The translations under genes were made by a program, and so were the position numbers. Below are positions 48,701-58,353 of a DNA stretch of 64,000 nt, in pieces. The stretch's first letter is position 1, and each line of letters begins with the position of its first letter. The DNA is from Paulinella micropora (lineage: Eukaryota; Cercozoa; Imbricatea; Euglyphida; Paulinellidae), in contig WBZZ01006336.1 of assembly GCA_019918135.1 (NCBI GenBank), forward strand, positions 66,001 through 130,000, read 5' to 3'. The notes under the pieces are model-generated. The model searched no databases, was not told the origin of the DNA, and saw nothing but the letters and a program-made list of their open reading frames with translations.

Positions 48701-51038
48701 CGCAGAGGCCTTTGTGCAGCCCACCGACGACGAACTGCTGCTGGCCGCCGGAAGCGGCGGCACCGGCGCCGGCGCGGACGGACGCGTTTTCAGCACCGCC
48801 CAGGGCGAAGTGATCCAAGCTTACTGGCGGGACGCGCACGACTCCCTGCTCCGTACCTCGCTGCACTTTCTAGGCTACCCGTACTGCCTCGACAATCCCT
48901 GCCCCCTGAGAGCCACCTCGGTCGACCCGACCAACGGGCTGGTGACTTCGTACCGAACGGTGCTCGCCGGGGCCGGGGGTGACCCGCGCCCTATCCCCGG
49001 ACCCAATAGTACCCACCCCTTTGGCGCCGCCTACAGCTCCTCGCCCGCCGGGCTGGCACCCTACCTGATCGATCTGCCCGAACGCCTAATCACCCTGTCT
49101 CCCAACCTGCGAGCGCGGGAGGGCACGCCCTTGTACTTGTTCGAACCGGCGCCGGCCGGAGCGGCCGCTGGCGGGGGGGGGCTCGCGCGCGCCGCTGCCT
49201 GGATGACGGTGGCCGACAACTGGCTCGGGTCGCTTAGCCCCACGGCGCGCGCGCAGTACCTGGCACAGTGGGGGGGGCTCGCGCGCCTGCCCTTGCGCCG
49301 CGACAGCGCGGCCCGCCTGCTGGACGCCACTCGCAACCCGTTTGCCAAGGGGATCTTTGACCCGCGTGAGGCGGGCCTCTCGCTGGGGCACTTCCAGGCG
49401 GAGCTGGAGATCCCGCCACGCCCCGATACCAACGAGCTGTTCGCCGCCTTTCAGGAGGCGCTAGCCAGGCCGCCGAACGAGCGCCTGCGAGCCGAATGGC
49501 TGGCCGGCCGTGCGCCCCGCACCGTAGACCTCAAGCTCCCGGCGCGCCTGTGCCGCACCACCAAAACCACACAGGCGGGGGGGCTCTGCGCCATCCTGCG
49601 GCACTACTATATGCACTGGCTCACAGACGGCGAGGGCGTTCGTTTCTACCCACGCGACTGGGAGCTCGAGCTGCTGGTCCGGCGCACCGTCCCCTTGGCG
49701 GCCAACTCGAGCGCCGCGACCAACGACACTGCTGCGGGACCGCCCGACCCCCTGAACTACTGCCCCCAAACCCTCGAGCTCCGGCCCGGCACCGGTGGCA
49801 CGCAGCAGCGAGGGGTCCGGCTGGCCTACACCTCCCTCAACCCTACTACCGTCGGGGCAGGCGGGGGGGTGGGGGTCTCCCCTTGCGTGCTGCAGCTCGA
49901 GGCCCCGCGGTGTCAGGTTCTGCACAAGCTCCGCCTGTCCGAGCTGCGCCGTTACCAGACCTACGACCTGGACCTGACCAACTGCCGTGCTATCGCCACC
50001 GACGTACGGGTGCTCATTAACTGCAGCGGAGAGGCCCAGTTCGCGGTTCTCTGCCTTTAAGGAACGCTGGACGCCGGCACTGCCTCCTTGCCCTCGCTAG
50101 AAATTGCGCGGGACAACGCACTCACCATCCGCGTCCAGCAGCAGTCCGAGCTAGCCCCGCTCTACCGCCAGCTTGGGGAGACGCTCTCTGGCCTGGCCCT
50201 CAGCGGCTCTGAGGCAGCGCCGGGGTCATAAACCTGGATGACCTCAACGCGGCCGCCGAGGCCTCGCTGGCTGACTACTCGGTTTCAGCGACGATCCAGA
50301 CTCAGGCCAGACAAGCCCTCACTGCGCTGAGCTCGCAGGCGCAGCAACTGGAGGTCAGCATCAACAACAGCGCTGCAGCGCTCGGCCGCCAGTACACGGT
50401 CTTAATCGCGGAAGCCAAGCGCAACGCAGCCGAGCTAAAGACCAACATAAGCACACGCCAAAACATCTCAAAGGAGTTAGAGGTTATGTATGACCAGGGC
50501 GCAGAGCTAAAAAACAGCCTAAGCGAGGATCTGGAAGATCTGCGCCAATACGGCGCCAACCTCAGCACGCAGATGCTAACGGTGCTGCAAGATCTGCAGA
50601 ACACTCTAACCCTGCAATACTCCTGTCCACCGGGCGTGACGGCCGAGGACCTGTCCGCCTTTCTGAATCTGACGACGGATTACTGCTACCGGCCACTGCC
50701 GCTCACGAACGACTCCGCGGGCCCGTGCCCTTGTACCAGTGAGAAAGAAACTAAGCTCTTTTTTTGGTTTTTGCAGCAGACCCGACGAAGACGGCAGCTG
50801 CGAATCGTGCGCAAACCCGGCAGGCGGGATCTTGGCCGGCCTCTTGATTGGCTCGCTTTGCTGTTTTTTCATGGGCATCATCGGCGGCCTCGCCGCCCTC
50901 GTGGTGGCCCGCCGGGGCGGGGAGGAGAAACTGCCCGATAGACCGATAGGCACCCGTCTGTTCTGGGGGCTCTTCATAGGCCTTAATTTCTTCCTGGGAT
51001 TGGGTCTTTTAATTACCATGCTAACCCTAAACCGCTAG
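45767..51038 (+). pseudogene. Very large coiled-coil membrane glycoprotein, several breaks
   Basis: The biggest gene of the GC-rich part, about 1,700 residues if continuous. It has many N-glycosylation sequons (VNSSL, DNGTG, QNLTY, DNASD, VNASAT, NNSVL, GNGTC, YNESL), paired cysteines, heptad-rich helical regions at about 46.3-47.2 kb and 50.2-50.65 kb, and a C-terminus with two strongly hydrophobic spans (GGILAGLLIGSLCCFFMGIIGG and LFWGLFIGLNFFLGLGLLI) ending at 51038. This layout is that of a surface glycoprotein; a fusion role is only a guess. The frame changes near 46010, at 47138 (GGGG run), near 47275, at a TAA at 50058-50060 that the same frame reads past, near 50220 and near 50750. 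The long open segment is 47275-50060. The start is unresolved; 45767 is the first plausible ATG. Confidence 0.6.
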
Positions 51039-51362
51039 CGCCCAGCCGCTAGCGCCAGCTGCGCTAGCAGCTGAGAAAAAAATACCAACAAAAAAAAAGT
51101 GATTTAATAAAAAATCAAGTCTTATACACTGAAAACACAGCACGGTAAAGGCCTTCTTGTCCTCCAGCCCGCGCTTACCAAGCGCGGGCTGAAGGTCAAT
51201 TATGTAAACTTGTGCAGCACGCGACGACGATTTTGGTAGCGCCAGCCTACACGCAAGCTCCTGCGCCTCTTGATCTCCGACATGTCCAAGAATGACACGT
51301 ACCGCTGGTGCGGCTCGCTCCAATAGCCACTCGTGTAGTGGATCGCGGGCGGGCCGACCGTT
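51039..51362. other. Junction region with hairpin, no supported gene
   Basis: After the glycoprotein stop there is a palindromic GCTAGC-rich stretch (51036-51073), an A-rich run with AATAAA, and then GC-rich sequence to about 51385 where base composition changes sharply. A minus-strand frame across 51200-51466 has GC-rich protein-like parts (GYWSEPHQRYVSFLDM) but crosses the composition junction and matches nothing I know. Confidence 0.5.
51165..51191 (+). terminator. 12 bp GC hairpin after the glycoprotein gene
   Basis: CAGCCCGCGCTT, short loop, AAGCGCGGGCTG, 127 bp beyond the glycoprotein stop. It resembles the hairpin at 25369-25392, which also lies downstream of a gene. Confidence 0.45.
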
Positions 51363-51953
51363 CTAACCACCGACGCCCGAAAGTGCGGGCATATTATAAG
51401 CATCCACCACATCATAAATGTAAGTGAGGCAATCAAAGTTTCCATTAGTTTCAAATAGTATGTCAAGCCACCGTCTTATAGTCCGTATAACACGGTCGAC
51501 AATAGCAAGAGCCCGATGGTCGCCCACTTCAACAGTCCGGTGGTCAATATTATTCTCACTGAAATAATCTTTAACCACCCCTTTGTATTCACTCCCGCTG
51601 TCAGTTGTAATACTCTCCGTATATGGTATTGATTTTAAAGCTAAATAAACTTCCTTAGCTGTTTTATTTTTAAGGGGTTTAATGATTAAAAATCGACTGC
51701 GAGTGTCAATCCAAAACAACATCCAAGCATAGCCTTTATTTCCTTTCTTATCTTTAAGTTAGGACATATCCGCCAAATCTACAAATACTTGTTTAAGTGG
51801 TTTGTCCGACCATATTGTATTCGATCCATCGGTCGGTAATCTTTTTTGGTAATGAATTTCAAGTGCTTGTTGTTCCTTTCTTTCATCCTCATCTCGCAGA
51901 GACTCCGCCTCCGCACCTCCATTTTCACTATTTCCTGTATGTTTGTGGTCCAT
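51363..51953 (-). pseudogene. rve-family (retroviral-type) integrase, truncated and with in-frame TAA
   Basis: Inserts element DNA using a DDE catalytic core. From the ATG at 51953 the frame carries a short zinc-region remnant and FVDLADMS (first catalytic Asp). After an in-frame TAA at 51759-51761 it continues in the same frame with YAWMLFWIDTRSRFL and TTDSGSEYKGV (second Asp). The third acidic position appears as Asp in ALAIVDRVIRTIRR, where retroviral enzymes have Glu. The protein stops resembling an integrase after DVVDAYN at about 51386, where GC content jumps, so the C-terminal part, including any chromodomain, is absent. Two independent lesions make it inactive as read. Confidence 0.8.
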
Positions 51954-51961
51954 CTAATATT

Positions 51962-52210
51962 TTATAACACCAATTCTTTATCTCTATATATTGCTCTTTC
52001 TTTTTTTTCTAGTTCGAAACAATAATTAGAACAAAACTCGTAAGTATAAAATCTGTCGAATGTATCGTCAATCGCTGTAATCTGTCTGTTCGCTAAACAC
52101 AGATTTAATCCACACACGTAACAGCAATTGAAGTCATACTCAAAACGATTATATAGATACTCCATAATACGAAAACGGACATCGAGTGGTAGGTTCTTAA
52201 TTTCACTCAT
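51962..52210 (-). CDS. Small PLV protein with Cys pairs
   Basis: 82 residues from the ATG at 52210. The start (MSEIKNLPLDVRFRIMEYLY) resembles an F-box helix pair. Four cysteines follow as CCYVCGLNLC and FCSNYC, compatible with a zinc knuckle. An AATATAG box lies 8 bp before the ATG, as for other genes of the element. No family assigned. Confidence 0.5.
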   Translation of the reverse strand: MSEIKNLPLDVRFRIMEYLYNRFEYDFNCCYVCGLNLCLANRQITAIDDTFDRFYTYEFCSNYCFELEKKERAIYRDKELVL

Positions 52211-52263
52211 ACACTATATTAAAACTTTAAAAACATTTTTGAAACATCATTACTTTCTTTTTT

Positions 52264-52735
52264 TTACTTCTCTGGTTGTCCCGCATAAACATTGACATTA
52301 ACACGGCTAGACTTCTTACCACCCTTCTTAGGCTTAGGCTCTTCTTCCTCTTCCTCCTCTTCACTTTCGCTTTCGCTGTCCTCGCTTTCTTCTTCCACTC
52401 TTTTTAACTACTTTCTTCGTCTTCTTCTGTTTAGTCTTTAATTTCATGCCAGCAACCCGTCGGGCAACAATATCAACAAAGTCGTGCTCCACTTCCTCAT
52501 CTGAACTGCTTTCCTCACTTTTCTCACCATCTCTACCATCTATCATATCCCTCGCCAACTGCTTCTTAGTAATGTGGTCCATCTTTTCGTCATTCATTTC
52601 TTTCACATTCTTAGCCTCTTCCTCCGCTAGTAATTCCTTAGCCCTTTCAATCTTTCTTTGCCTCGCATACTGTTTCTTCATTACAGTCGCTTTTTCAAGG
52701 TTCTTTATGGCAATCTCTCTATTACCTCTCGGCAT
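52264..52735 (-). pseudogene. Charged PLV protein, one frameshift
   Basis: From the ATG at 52735 a lysine/glutamate-rich helical protein (IERAKELLAEEEAKNVKEM) runs to a KTKKVVKK stretch near 52400. There an A-run shifts the frame: the minus-strand frame ends at 52361 with a basic tail, while another frame gives a clean Ser/Glu-rich tail and SSRVNVNVYAGQPEK to a TAA at 52264. About 155 residues if continuous. A TATATAACC box lies upstream. Possibly a DNA-binding or virion protein; unknown. Confidence 0.5.
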
Positions 52736-54090
52736 TGTTTGTCTCGGTTATATATCTAACCAAAAATAATTTTAAATCGGATTAATTATTATCCAAAATA
52801 TATAGCAGAGACTCCGCCTCCGCACTTCCACGAGTTTTGGTGAAGCTGTTTCAAAAGGTTCAATGAGCCAATATAAATCGCTATTAGGCTTAAATGAAAT
52901 TGCGGTAGACTCACTAGATATAAAAAACTTAGACTTAACGAACACGAACATTATCGGCTTAAACACAGACAGAGTGCCAGAAGATGCCGACCCGATAAAT
53001 CTTTATTATACCGATGTGCGATTTGATACACGACTGGCTACCAAAAGCACGGCGGACATCAAAGAAGGAACAAATTTATATTACACCACCGCAAGATTTG
53101 ACACAAGATTTTCAAACAAATCAACTACAGACTTAAAAGAAGGCACCAATTTATACTATACCGATGGACGGTTTGATGCTAGGCTTTTATTAAAATCAAC
53201 CGCTGACTTAAAAGAAGGAACTAATTTATATTATACTGACGGTAGATTCGACACAAGATTTTCAAACAAATCAACCACGGACTTAAAAGAAGGGACTAAC
53301 TTATATTACACCACCGCACGATTTGATAGTCAATTAGCAACCAAATCCACTACTAACTTAGCTGAGGGGACTAATCTATACTATACGACAGCGAGAGCAA
53401 ATTCAGACTTTGATACACGGCTAGGCAATAAATCAACTACTAACTTAGCGGAGGGAACTAATCTATATTATACCACCGCAAGATTTGATAGTCAATTAGC
53501 CACTAAAACAACAACAAACTTAGCAGAGGGAAATAATTTATATTACACCACCGCAAGATTTGATAGTCAATTAGCCACTAAAACAACAACAAACTTAGCA
53601 GAGGGAACTAATCTATACTACACCACCGCGAGAGCAAATTCAGACTTTGATACACGGCTAGGCAATAAATCAATAGATGCTTTAAGTGATGTAATAATAA
53701 CAACACCAGCGAATGGCCAATTACTTACATACAATGGAACAAACTGGGTAAATGCTACTGGGTCATTAACTTACCTTTCATTAACGGGTGGGACTATGGC
53801 AGGAGACATTAAAATGGGTGCTTCAACTTTTACTATGTATTCAGGACCACAGACTATGACAAGCAATAATTCTGGTGGATTCGTCGCTTCTGCTTCTAAT
53901 GAATACAACCCCGCATATTATGCTTTTAACTCAAACCAAAACGATTATTGGACTACGGCTATATACTACAACGACACGACGGGAGTTTATACAAGAGTGC
54001 CAGCAACAAAGAATACTTGAGTGGAACAGCATACACAGGCGAATACATAAAAATTGACTTAGGAGCGATATACAGGATAAAAAATTATTA

Positions 54091-54269
54091 ATATAAAACG
54101 CCTCAGCTACCACAAAAAATATATAAAACGCCATCCGAAGTCCCGAGGCCCCCGCGCCAACTCGCCCCCCCGACCCGCAACCGGGCCAGGCTCTTCTACT
54201 ACTGGATACTTACGTCGCCCGCTCGTCCAGCTGGAACGAATCCTTCCTTCAGTTAGAACGTGCCCTCCT
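54091..54269. other. GC-rich 179 bp insert inside the fibre gene
   Basis: The second fibre domain copy (55360-55425) reads straight through where this copy is split: sequence matches up to AAAAATTATTA (54090) and resumes at TATGTTAGGTCTTC (54270). The insert begins with ATATAAAACGCC, repeated 30 bp later (54121-54132), and its body is much richer in GC than the element. Origin unknown; it may be a small mobile insertion or an assembly artefact. Confidence 0.7.
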
Positions 54270-54594
54270 TATGTTAGGTCTTCATCTGCCGATTATATTG
54301 AAACAACTCCGAGCGTTTGGTATGTGGGGGTGAGCACTGACAACACGACATATACGTTATGGGATAGCAGGAGCGGAGAGGCATGGGCTTCACAATCAAC
54401 TAAAACACATACACCAGCTTCAAATGCTTCTGCTAGATATATTATATTTATCGTGAATAAAACAGGAAGTGGCGGAACTTCACGCAGAAGCCAACCTCGC
54501 ATAGCTAGTTTGTATTTTGATTATGATACCTTGAATTATGACATAACATTGATTAGAAATATAACTTGTGATACGATTACGACAAGTGGAGCAA

Positions 54595-54845
54595 TAACAG
54601 GAACGACACTTACGGCAAGCGGATTGATAACTGCTAATGCGGGATTAACAGGAACCACATTAACAGCAAGCGGTTTAATCACAGCGAATGCGGGATTAAC
54701 AGGAACAACACTCACAGCAAGCGGGTTAATTACAGCGAATGCGGGATTGACAGGAACGACACTCACAGCAAGCGGATTGATAACGGCGAATGCGGGATTA
54801 ACAGGATCAACACTCACGGCAAGTGGGGCAATAACTGCTAATGGC
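54595..54845 (+). repeat. 51 bp tandem repeats in the fibre gene
   Basis: Five units encoding a 17-residue TLTASGLITANAGLTG-type motif; related units recur at 55715-55800. Confidence 0.85.
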
Positions 54846-57285
54846 GGACTTAATATGAACAGCCAAAGCATTACAAATGTAAATCAACTAAATGCGAAAA
54901 CTGTCTCAACTTGGTTATCAGAGCACACAGCAAATAATGCGAAAGTGTCAGCAGATGGGTCAATTGATACACACAGTGATGTAGTAATAACGACACCCGC
55001 AAACGGTCAATTACTAACATACAATGGAACAAACTGGGTAAATTCTACTGGTTCATTAACTTACCTTCAATTAACGGGTGGGACTATGGCGGGCGATATT
55101 AAACTGGGTGCTTCTACATTCACTATGTATTAATATTCCGCTCCGCAGACTATGACAACCAATTCAGCACCTTCTCCATTCGTTGCTTCTGCTTCTGATG
55201 AATTCAACCCCGCTTATTATGCTTTTAACTCAAACCAAAACGATTATTGGACTACGGCTATATACTACAATGACACGACGGGAGTTTATACAAGAGTGCC
55301 CGCGAACACAAATACATTTTCAGGAACAGCATACACGGGCGAACATATTAAAATAGATTTGGATGCGACATACAGAATAAAAAAATATTATGTCAGGTCT
55401 TCGACAGTCAATTATATTGAAACAACACCGAGCATTTGGTATGTTGGAGTAAGCACTGATACCATTACTTACACATTATGGGATTCACAGACGGGGCAAG
55501 CATGGGCTTCACAATCAACGAAAACATATACACCCGCTTCAAATACTTCTGCTAGATATATCATATTCGTTGTGAATAAAACAGGAAGTGGCGGAACTTC
55601 ACTTAGAAGCCAACCCCGTATAGCCAGTCTGTATTTTGATTACGAAACCTTTAATTATGACATAACACTGATTAGAAATATGACAAGCGACACATTAACA
55701 ACAAGCGGGACAATAACAGCAAGTGGCTTAATAACTGCGAGTGCGGGATTAACAGGAACCACATTAACGGCCAGCGGATTGATAACGGCAAATGCGGGGA
55801 TTGATATGAAAAGCCAAAGCATAACAAACTTAGCCACTCCATCGGCTTCAACAGACGGAGCAAATAAAACTTATGTGGATACATTAGACGGACAAAATGT
55901 GAAATTAACTGGAACCCAGACAATAGCAGGAACAAAAGAATTTAGCGGAATATTGGCGACTTCATTAGGTGTCCCGTGTATAGTAGGTAGGAATACAAAG
56001 GGAACAGGTGCGACAGGAGGATTAGAATTATACGGAACCAACGGCAATCTAAACGGCGGACATATACAAGCATTTGTAAATACATCAGTTTATCCCGTAA
56101 TACTATTTCAACAATTAAACTGGGGGCAAGACAATATTGCTTTAAGTTTTGATTGTTATTATGACGGGGCTGGATGGAAATCAAGTTATTCTGGTTCAAA
56201 CTTTCAAATATACAAAATTGGTTATAAACTCAGTTTTTTATATGCCACAGGTGTCGCAGTGGGAGGAACTATAACAATGACTGAGGCGATGAGTATAAAC
56301 ACAAGCGGAGATGTCGTAGTCGGAGCAGGCAAAAAAATATGCGTAGATAGGTCGGCGGAGGCTAGTAATAAATTAGTTATATATGATTATAATACAAATT
56401 CTGCGACGGAGTTTCAAGGCTTCGGAACTGGTAATGCGGTATTTAAATATAATGCTCCCACAGGCAATAGTCATGTATTTTACGAGGCTAATACAACAGA
56501 ACTATTAAGAATTAATAGCACAGCAATTACTGCTTCAAAGACATTAACATCAGCAACCCTTACAGGCGCGAAAATATCAATTCAAGGACAAACTGACGGA
56601 ACTAATGCGAGAGGAATATTTATTTGGGATGTTAGCGATAATAACTGGGGCATTTATATGTCTCAATCCGGAGCAGGTAAATCATTAAGTGGAGGAATAA
56701 CTACTCATGCTATAAGATTTAGGGTGTATAATACTTCAAATAATGGTTTCATATGGGAAAATTCAGCAAATACTGCTTTAATGTCTTTAAGAGCAAGCGA
56801 TGGGCAATTATGGGTGTTGTCTAATCCTGTTCAATATTCAGACAGACGAAAAAAAGAAGATATAAAAGAATGCTTAGGCTTAGATTTTATCAAGAAGTTA
56901 AATCCAGTCTGTTATCGTATGATTGATGATAAAAAAAAATGTAGGACAGGCTTAATAGCACAGGAATTAGAAGACCTACTAACAGAAATGAATATGCTAG
57001 ATTTTGGCGGATTTGTAAAAGAAACAATTATGATTCCGTGTCCAAAGCAAAAAGCGGAATACGAATTGAAAGGTAAAAGTATTAATCCAGAAGATGTTAA
57101 ATGTGTTGACAGTGGTGATGTTAGTTATGGGATTGGCTATGCTGAGTTTGTCGCCCCGTTAATTAAGGCAGTTCAACAATTATCGGAAAAGGTGATTAAT
57201 TTGGAAACAGAAAATAAAACTTTACTTAATATACTTCAAGACCAAGCAAATTTAGTAGCAGAAATCCGAGCGGAAGTATTTACCA

Positions 57286-57630
57286 ATGCCCCCTAGATTA
57301 CACCCACCGCCACCTATTATGGATATGGATGGCGAACTAACTCCCGAATTAAAATCACGTGTTCTTGAAGTAGAACTAAAAAATGAAGAAAAAAAAATAG
57401 AGCACGAATTGGAAGATAACTGGAATTGTTGTTGTATAAAAAATAGACCGACCGACAGCAGACTTATTAAATACTTATTTCAAATGGCTATCATTATCGC
57501 CATTATAACCCTTTGTATCGTGAGGCTATCTGAAAAGTACTTACCGTGTGAGGTTGCTAACACTTATGTAGGTATTTTAACCTTATTGATTGGCCTTTGC
57601 CTTCCATCGCCTTCTAGTTCAAAGAAATGA
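57286..57630 (+). CDS. Small PLV membrane protein
   Basis: 114 residues. The ATG at 57286 overlaps the last codons of the fibre gene, suggesting coupled arrangement. Two hydrophobic segments near the C-terminus (LFQMAIIIAIITLCIVRL and YVGILTLLIGLCL) follow a charged N-terminal half with a CCC cluster. It may anchor or chaperone virion assembly at membranes; function unknown. Confidence 0.6.
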   Translation: MPPRLHPPPPIMDMDGELTPELKSRVLEVELKNEEKKIEHELEDNWNCCCIKNRPTDSRLIKYLFQMAIIIAIITLCIVRLSEKYLPCEVANTYVGILTLLIGLCLPSPSSSKK

Positions 57631-57849
57631 ACACTCATACAAATATACTTTATACCACGAAGCATCATTTGAACATATTAGAGGTATGGAGTCATTAAAA
57701 CTAACACACCAATCACTCATCGGCTTATGCACACATCCTTTTTGAATACAATAAATACAACTTTCATTTTTTTTAACACTGACCCGTGAATAGAAGTCGC
57801 AGGCGGACCGACCTAACACAGAGCACATAAATAATAATATTAATAACAT
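57619..57849 (-). CDS. Small cysteine-rich protein with signal peptide
   Basis: 76 residues from the ATG at 57849. The first 16 residues (MLLILLFMCSVLGRSA) look like a cleavable signal peptide. The rest has seven cysteines in a short chain (CIYCIQKGCVHKPMSDWC), suggesting a disulphide-bonded secreted peptide. It is the only minus-strand gene between plus-strand virion genes. No family recognised. An overlap of 12 bp with the previous gene is on the opposite strand. Confidence 0.45.
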   Translation of the reverse strand: MLLILLFMCSVLGRSACDFYSRVSVKKNESCIYCIQKGCVHKPMSDWCVSFNDSIPLICSNDASWYKVYLYECSFL

Positions 57850-57871
57850 AATATATTATACAAAATATAGT

Positions 57872-58243
57872 ATGAGTGAGTTCAAATTCCAAAAGATTAT
57901 TTTTCTAAGTAATGATTTTCCAGGAGGGGTTAATGGTAGCAAGACATTTGACAAAACCATTAAATTGAACTTTACCCCTACTAGAATGAATGGTAAGTAT
58001 ATCCACTATATGAATGACACGACAGAGACAAAAACAAAAATCCTTCACATGGACCGCATTGGAATTATTGGCACATTCGCCGACAGCAACACGGCAAACA
58101 TTTCCAATCTTAGCTACAACTTGGGGATTATTAATTGGACTGACGGTCAATACAGTTTTAGAGTGCTTAAAACAGATAATGGTAGTATTGAGACTGACCC
58201 CTTGGGCGGAAGAATTGTTATATGCTTAGAATTTCTAGCGTAA
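57872..58243 (+). CDS. PLV hypothetical protein, probably beta-rich
   Basis: 123 residues from the ATG at 57872, preceded by AAAATATAGT directly before the start. Alternating hydrophobic pattern (YSFRVLKTDNGSIE, GGRIVICLEFLA) suggests a beta-sandwich virion protein. Located between the membrane protein and the ATPase, within the structural gene block. No family recognised. Confidence 0.55.
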   Translation: MSEFKFQKIIFLSNDFPGGVNGSKTFDKTIKLNFTPTRMNGKYIHYMNDTTETKTKILHMDRIGIIGTFADSNTANISNLSYNLGIINWTDGQYSFRVLKTDNGSIETDPLGGRIVICLEFLA

Positions 58244-58257
58244 CCCTGCAGGTAAAA

Positions 58258-58284
58258 TAAAAAAATATATTTTTCTATATATAC
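58258..58284 (+). promoter_or_regulatory. PLV promoter motif before ATPase
   Basis: AAAAAATATATTTTTCTATATATACGC. A T-run ending in C followed by TATATA(C/G) also precedes 59202, 61252 and 62127. Confidence 0.6.
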
Positions 58285-58353
58285 GCTTTGCAAGCGTAGC
58301 TTCGCAATAGTTTTTTGAGGTCGTAGGAGGTTTTTTGAAAAAAAAGCTCTTAC

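Larger units (their letters stand above)
52863..57296 (+). pseudogene. PLV fibre protein with tail-fibre repeats and S74 chaperone, disrupted
   Basis: About 1,420 residues from the ATG at 52863. Parts in order: a trimer-shaft-like region with about eight EGTNLYYTTARFD repeats typical of phage tail fibres; a PANGQLLTYNGTNW segment; a domain like F5/8 type C (discoidin) lectins (PAYYAFNSNQNDYWTT through IASLYFDY), present twice; 17-residue TLTASGLITANAGLTG repeats; and a C-terminal Peptidase_S74 intramolecular chaperone (YSDRRKKEDIKE, CRTGLIAQELE, YGIGYAEFVAPLIKAVQ) that normally cleaves itself off after trimerisation. Expected role: host-cell attachment. Lesions: one base lost at about 54015, a GC-rich insert at 54091-54269, and TAA at 55131-55133. 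Open segments are 52863-54020, 54324-55133 and 55152-57296. Confidence 0.8.

Noticed and set aside
50738-50775. A 38 bp intron in the glycoprotein gene (GTGAGA to a T-rich TTTTTGCAG)
   Set aside because: The splice signals look good but joining the flanking parts does not restore the frame needed for the C-terminal membrane segments.
51200-51466. Minus-strand frame as the C-terminal part of the integrase
   Set aside because: It is in a different frame, crosses the composition change, and has no chromodomain or integrase-like feature.
57286-57300. Frameshift between fibre end and the next gene
   Set aside because: The overlap has a clean ATG and a different, membrane-type protein follows, so it is a normal gene overlap.
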